Translations under genes and position numbers: made by a program
Notes under the pieces: model-generated
Databases searched by the model: none
The model's input: only the letters and a program-made list of their open reading frames with translations
What the model was told of the DNA's origin: nothing
From: Parasediminibacterium sp046546515
GTDB lineage: Bacteria > Bacteroidota > Bacteroidia > Chitinophagales > Chitinophagaceae
DNA: 64,000 nt
NCBI RefSeq assembly: GCF_046546515.1
Contig: NZ_JBKHKJ010000005.1
Location: 129,826 to 193,825 of the forward strand
Reading direction: 5' to 3'
Shown here: piece after piece, positions 61,672 through 64,000 of the stretch
Layout of the letters: each line of letters opens with the position of its first letter
How positions within the stretch are numbered: position 1 is the stretch's first letter

Positions 61672-63348
61672 ATGAGAACTTTATCGACACCCGATTACAT
61701 TGTTTTCCTCGTTTATTTTGTTGTAGTGGCTTCTTATGGTTACTGGGTTTACAACCGTAAAAAGCAAGCCTCTACAAGTGCTTCGCACGATTATTTCTTA
61801 GCAGAAGGCTCATTGACATGGTGGGCTATTGGTGCTTCATTAATTGCTTCTAATATTTCTGCTGAGCAGTTTATTGGCATGAGCGGGAATGGCTTTAAAA
61901 TGGGGTTGGCAATTTCTACTTACGAGTGGATGGCCGCTGCAACCCTAATGATTGTGGCTATATTCTTCATCCCAGTATATCTTAAAAACAAGATATATAC
62001 CATGCCGCAATTCCTTAGCCAACGATACAACTCCACGGTTGCCATGATTATGGCTGTGTTTTGGTTATTGTTGTATGTAATTGTAAACCTTACCTCCATT
62101 TTATATCTTGGTGCATTGGCTATCAGCAGTATTTCAGGCCTTAACCTGTATGTATGTATGTACGCATTAGCTGTTTTTGCTGTTATCATCACATTGGGTG
62201 GTATGAAGGTGATTGGTTTTACGGATGTTATCCAAGTATTCTTTTTGATATTGGGTGGTTTAGTTACTACCTACCTTGCATTGGACTTGGTTGCCAAGCA
62301 ATATGGAAGCGAGGGAGTTATCAGTGGTTTTAAACTGATGATGGATCATTCGTCTGACCACTTTCAAATGATATTCAAGAAAGACAATGCTAACTTCCCA
62401 AGTCTGCCGGGTCTCACGGTACTGTTGGGCGGTATGTGGATTGTGAACCTAAACTATTGGGGTTGTAACCAATACATTACACAGCGGGCATTGGGTGCTG
62501 ACTTAAAAACAGCCCGTGGCGGTCTTTTATTTGCAGCATTCCTGAAATTGTTGATGCCAGCTATAGTAGTGTTGCCGGGTATTGCCGCTTATGTATTGAA
62601 CCAAAAAGGATATTTTACCAACCATGAATTAATGGATGCTTCTGGTGAAATAGTAGGTGATAAAGCATACCCAACTTTGTTGAACTTATTGCCTGTAGGT
62701 TTTAAAGGGCTTTCTGTTGCAGCTTTAACTGCGGCTATCGTTGCTTCTTTGGCGGGTAAAGCAAATAGTATTGCCACCATTTTTACATTGGATATTTACA
62801 AGAAAAAAATAAACCCCAATGCTTCTGAAAATGCAATGGTAACCACAGGTAAAATAACTGTATTGGTTGCTATGATTATTGGTTGCTTAATTTCCCCATT
62901 ATTGGGCATTGATAAAAAAGGTGGTTTTGAATTTATACAAGAATATACAGGCTTTGTAAGCCCAGGTATCTTTGCCATGTTTATACTAGGTTTCTTTTGG
63001 AAAAAAGCCACTTCCAATGCGGCATTGTTTGCCACAGTAGGTGGTTTTGCATTGTCGGTTATTTTTAAATTCCTGCCAAATTTTGTAAGCCTTGCATGGC
63101 TGCAACCTATGGGTTTTGCGTACAATAACAATGGTGTTTACGAAATACCATTCCTAGACAGGATGGGCTTTGTTTTTGTTATTTGTGTTGTGATGATGGG
63201 TATTATCAGCATGATAGACAATAGCAGGGGCGTTAAAACAAATGGCCTTGAAATTGACAGCAGCATGTTTAAAACCACCAATGGTTTTGCAGTGGGTGCT
63301 TTGATTATTGTAGGTGTGTTGGTTGCCTTGTATTCTTTCTTCTGGTAA
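61672..63348 (+). CDS. Sodium/solute symporter (SSS family), probable xylose or other sugar transporter
   Basis: 558 residues with about 14 hydrophobic segments. SSS/SGLT features: DYFLAEGSLTWWAIGASLIA then SNISAEQFIGMSG near the N-terminus, MWIVNLNYWGCNQYITQRAL, ALTAAIVASLAGKANSIATI with the sodium-site Ser residues, and QEYTGFVSPGIFAMFILGFF. SGLT-like members import sugars with sodium. Location after xylA suggests xylose; the substrate is inferred. Confidence 0.92.
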   Translation: MRTLSTPDYIVFLVYFVVVASYGYWVYNRKKQASTSASHDYFLAEGSLTWWAIGASLIASNISAEQFIGMSGNGFKMGLAISTYEWMAAATLMIVAIFFIPVYLKNKIYTMPQFLSQRYNSTVAMIMAVFWLLLYVIVNLTSILYLGALAISSISGLNLYVCMYALAVFAVIITLGGMKVIGFTDVIQVFFLILGGLVTTYLALDLVAKQYGSEGVISGFKLMMDHSSDHFQMIFKKDNANFPSLPGLTVLLGGMWIVNLNYWGCNQYITQRALGADLKTARGGLLFAAFLKLLMPAIVVLPGIAAYVLNQKGYFTNHELMDASGEIVGDKAYPTLLNLLPVGFKGLSVAALTAAIVASLAGKANSIATIFTLDIYKKKINPNASENAMVTTGKITVLVAMIIGCLISPLLGIDKKGGFEFIQEYTGFVSPGIFAMFILGFFWKKATSNAALFATVGGFALSVIFKFLPNFVSLAWLQPMGFAYNNNGVYEIPFLDRMGFVFVICVVMMGIISMIDNSRGVKTNGLEIDSSMFKTTNGFAVGALIIVGVLVALYSFFW

Positions 63349-63378
63349 TCAGAAATTTGTTCATATATCTTTTGTATC

Positions 63379-63412
63379 GGGCTGTCCTAATAATATTGGG
63401 GCAGCCCTTTTT
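63379..63412 (+). terminator. Rho-independent terminator after the symporter
   Basis: GGGCTGTCC pairs with GGGCAGCCC (one G-T pair), then TTTTT. Confidence 0.8.
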
Positions 63413-63542
63413 CTTAGGAGAGGATATTGGGATGAAATACGTACTCATTTTGGAGTGTTTTTTGGTGAGCCCTATAATAAAAAAAGTTTTCCATTACTGT
63501 ACGAGTACCTGCAATTTTATTTTCCAGCACTCTCCTAACCAT

Positions 63543-63750
63543 TGGCAGCAATTCCCAACGGTTGGCAGCGCACTGCGGACGACTGGCAGTGTTGCCCAAA
63601 GTTTGGAAGCGTACTGCCGACTGTTGGGGAAGTACTGCGAATGATTGGCAGCGTACTGCCAACGGTTGGGGAAACGCTACGGATGATTGGAAGCGTGCTG
63701 CGAACTGTTGGGGAAGCACTGCAAAGAATTGGCAGCAAGTTGCAGATAAT
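63543..63750. repeat. 42-bp tandem repeat (two 21-bp halves), open in several frames
   Basis: Three successive 42-bp units start at 63604, 63646 and 63688, e.g. TGGCAGCGTACTGCCAACGG followed by TTGGGGAAACGCTACGGATG; 21-bp half-units precede them from 63543 and one follows at 63730. On the plus strand one frame reads IGSVLPTVGETLRM with a 14-residue period and another reads NGWGNATDDWKRAA; the minus strand reads RSTSPTVGSTLP. No start signal or clear gene surrounds it, so coding is undecided. The remainder of the window to 64000 shows no gene I can support. Confidence 0.75.
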
Positions 63751-64000
63751 AAAAATAAGGCGCAGATATTAAAAAACATGCGGCAATACGCATATTTTTG
63801 AAGGGCTTGGCGCAATGGGTGTTACGCCTATTTATGAGTTAGCTGCCATTTTCGCACCCTACTTTTGCAACAATCAGCGACAAACAAAACACAGTTATAC
63901 TATATAAGACAGGTGAAATAAGATACATCAAAACTGGTTGGACAATCCCAAACAGCAGACAAAGGCAACTTGGCGAAACCTGCGGCCACAACCTGACCAG

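Noticed and set aside
63543..63750. Possible CRISPR array
   Set aside because: The 42-bp units are contiguous and similar throughout, with no alternation of identical repeats and unique spacers, and no cas genes are near.
1..64000. tRNA or rRNA genes
   Set aside because: Apart from tmRNA I found no cloverleaf with a plausible anticodon arm and no rRNA signature in the intergenic regions I read.

Overview
The window looks like a chromosomal segment of a Bacteroidota bacterium, most likely of the Chitinophagaceae/Chitinophagales type. The reasons are promoters of the TAnnTTTG type, a secreted PKD/Ig-like giant with a gliding-motility (type IX secretion) C-terminal domain, a tmRNA tag ending in YAMAA, a zinc-less sirtuin, and intergenic regions packed with palindromic repeats. 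The genus-level placement is inference; no rRNA gene is present.

Layout. 0-2.8 kb: a leftward stressosome-type module (rsbR-rsbS-rsbT, then an ATPase-PP2C fusion cut by the window edge). 3.4-6.0 kb: a scarred restriction-modification locus in which the C-terminal half of a cytosine methyltransferase and the N-terminus of a Sau3AI-family nuclease are missing, with a small controller-plus-nuclease cassette lying between the stumps. 6.6-8.4 kb: a membrane MutS-like ATPase. 8.7-9.1 kb: tmRNA. 9.5-22.1 kb: the S10-spc ribosomal protein operon from rpsJ to secY and map, with terminator-like hairpins inside it and without the usual infA-rpsM-rpoA continuation. 22.4-26.1 kb: the T9SS cell-surface protein. 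26.9-30.9 kb: a leftward set (rplU-rpmA, sirtuin, nitroreductase, DUF433/DUF5615 toxin-antitoxin pair, phosphodiesterase). 31.6 kb: a degenerate arginase-family protein.

32.7-46.3 kb: a long biosynthetic run, trpE-G-D-C-F, a secreted repeat protein, trpB-A, then hisH-A-F-IE and a TlpA-type thioredoxin. It is preceded by a clear tryptophan attenuator: a 20-codon leader peptide with three consecutive Trp codons, a competing antiterminator segment and a strong terminator. Several trp genes carry in-frame copies of the same short repeats that litter the intergenic DNA.

46.5-55.7 kb: genes that fit non-phosphorylative deoxysugar (L-fucose or L-rhamnose) breakdown to pyruvate and lactate (UxaA-type dehydratase, SDR dehydrogenase, FAH-family hydrolase, AraC regulator), with the LutABC L-lactate oxidation complex next to it. 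56.8-58.1 kb: isocitrate dehydrogenase. 58.4-63.4 kb: xylose use (xylB, xylA, sodium/solute symporter). The window ends in a 42-bp tandem repeat.

Most notable: the trp attenuator, a 553-bp MITE-like element with terminal inverted repeats and a perfect 8-bp target duplication (56.2-56.8 kb) with diverged relatives at 2.9, 6.1 and 22.1 kb, the hybrid restriction locus, and repeats that have entered trp coding sequences.
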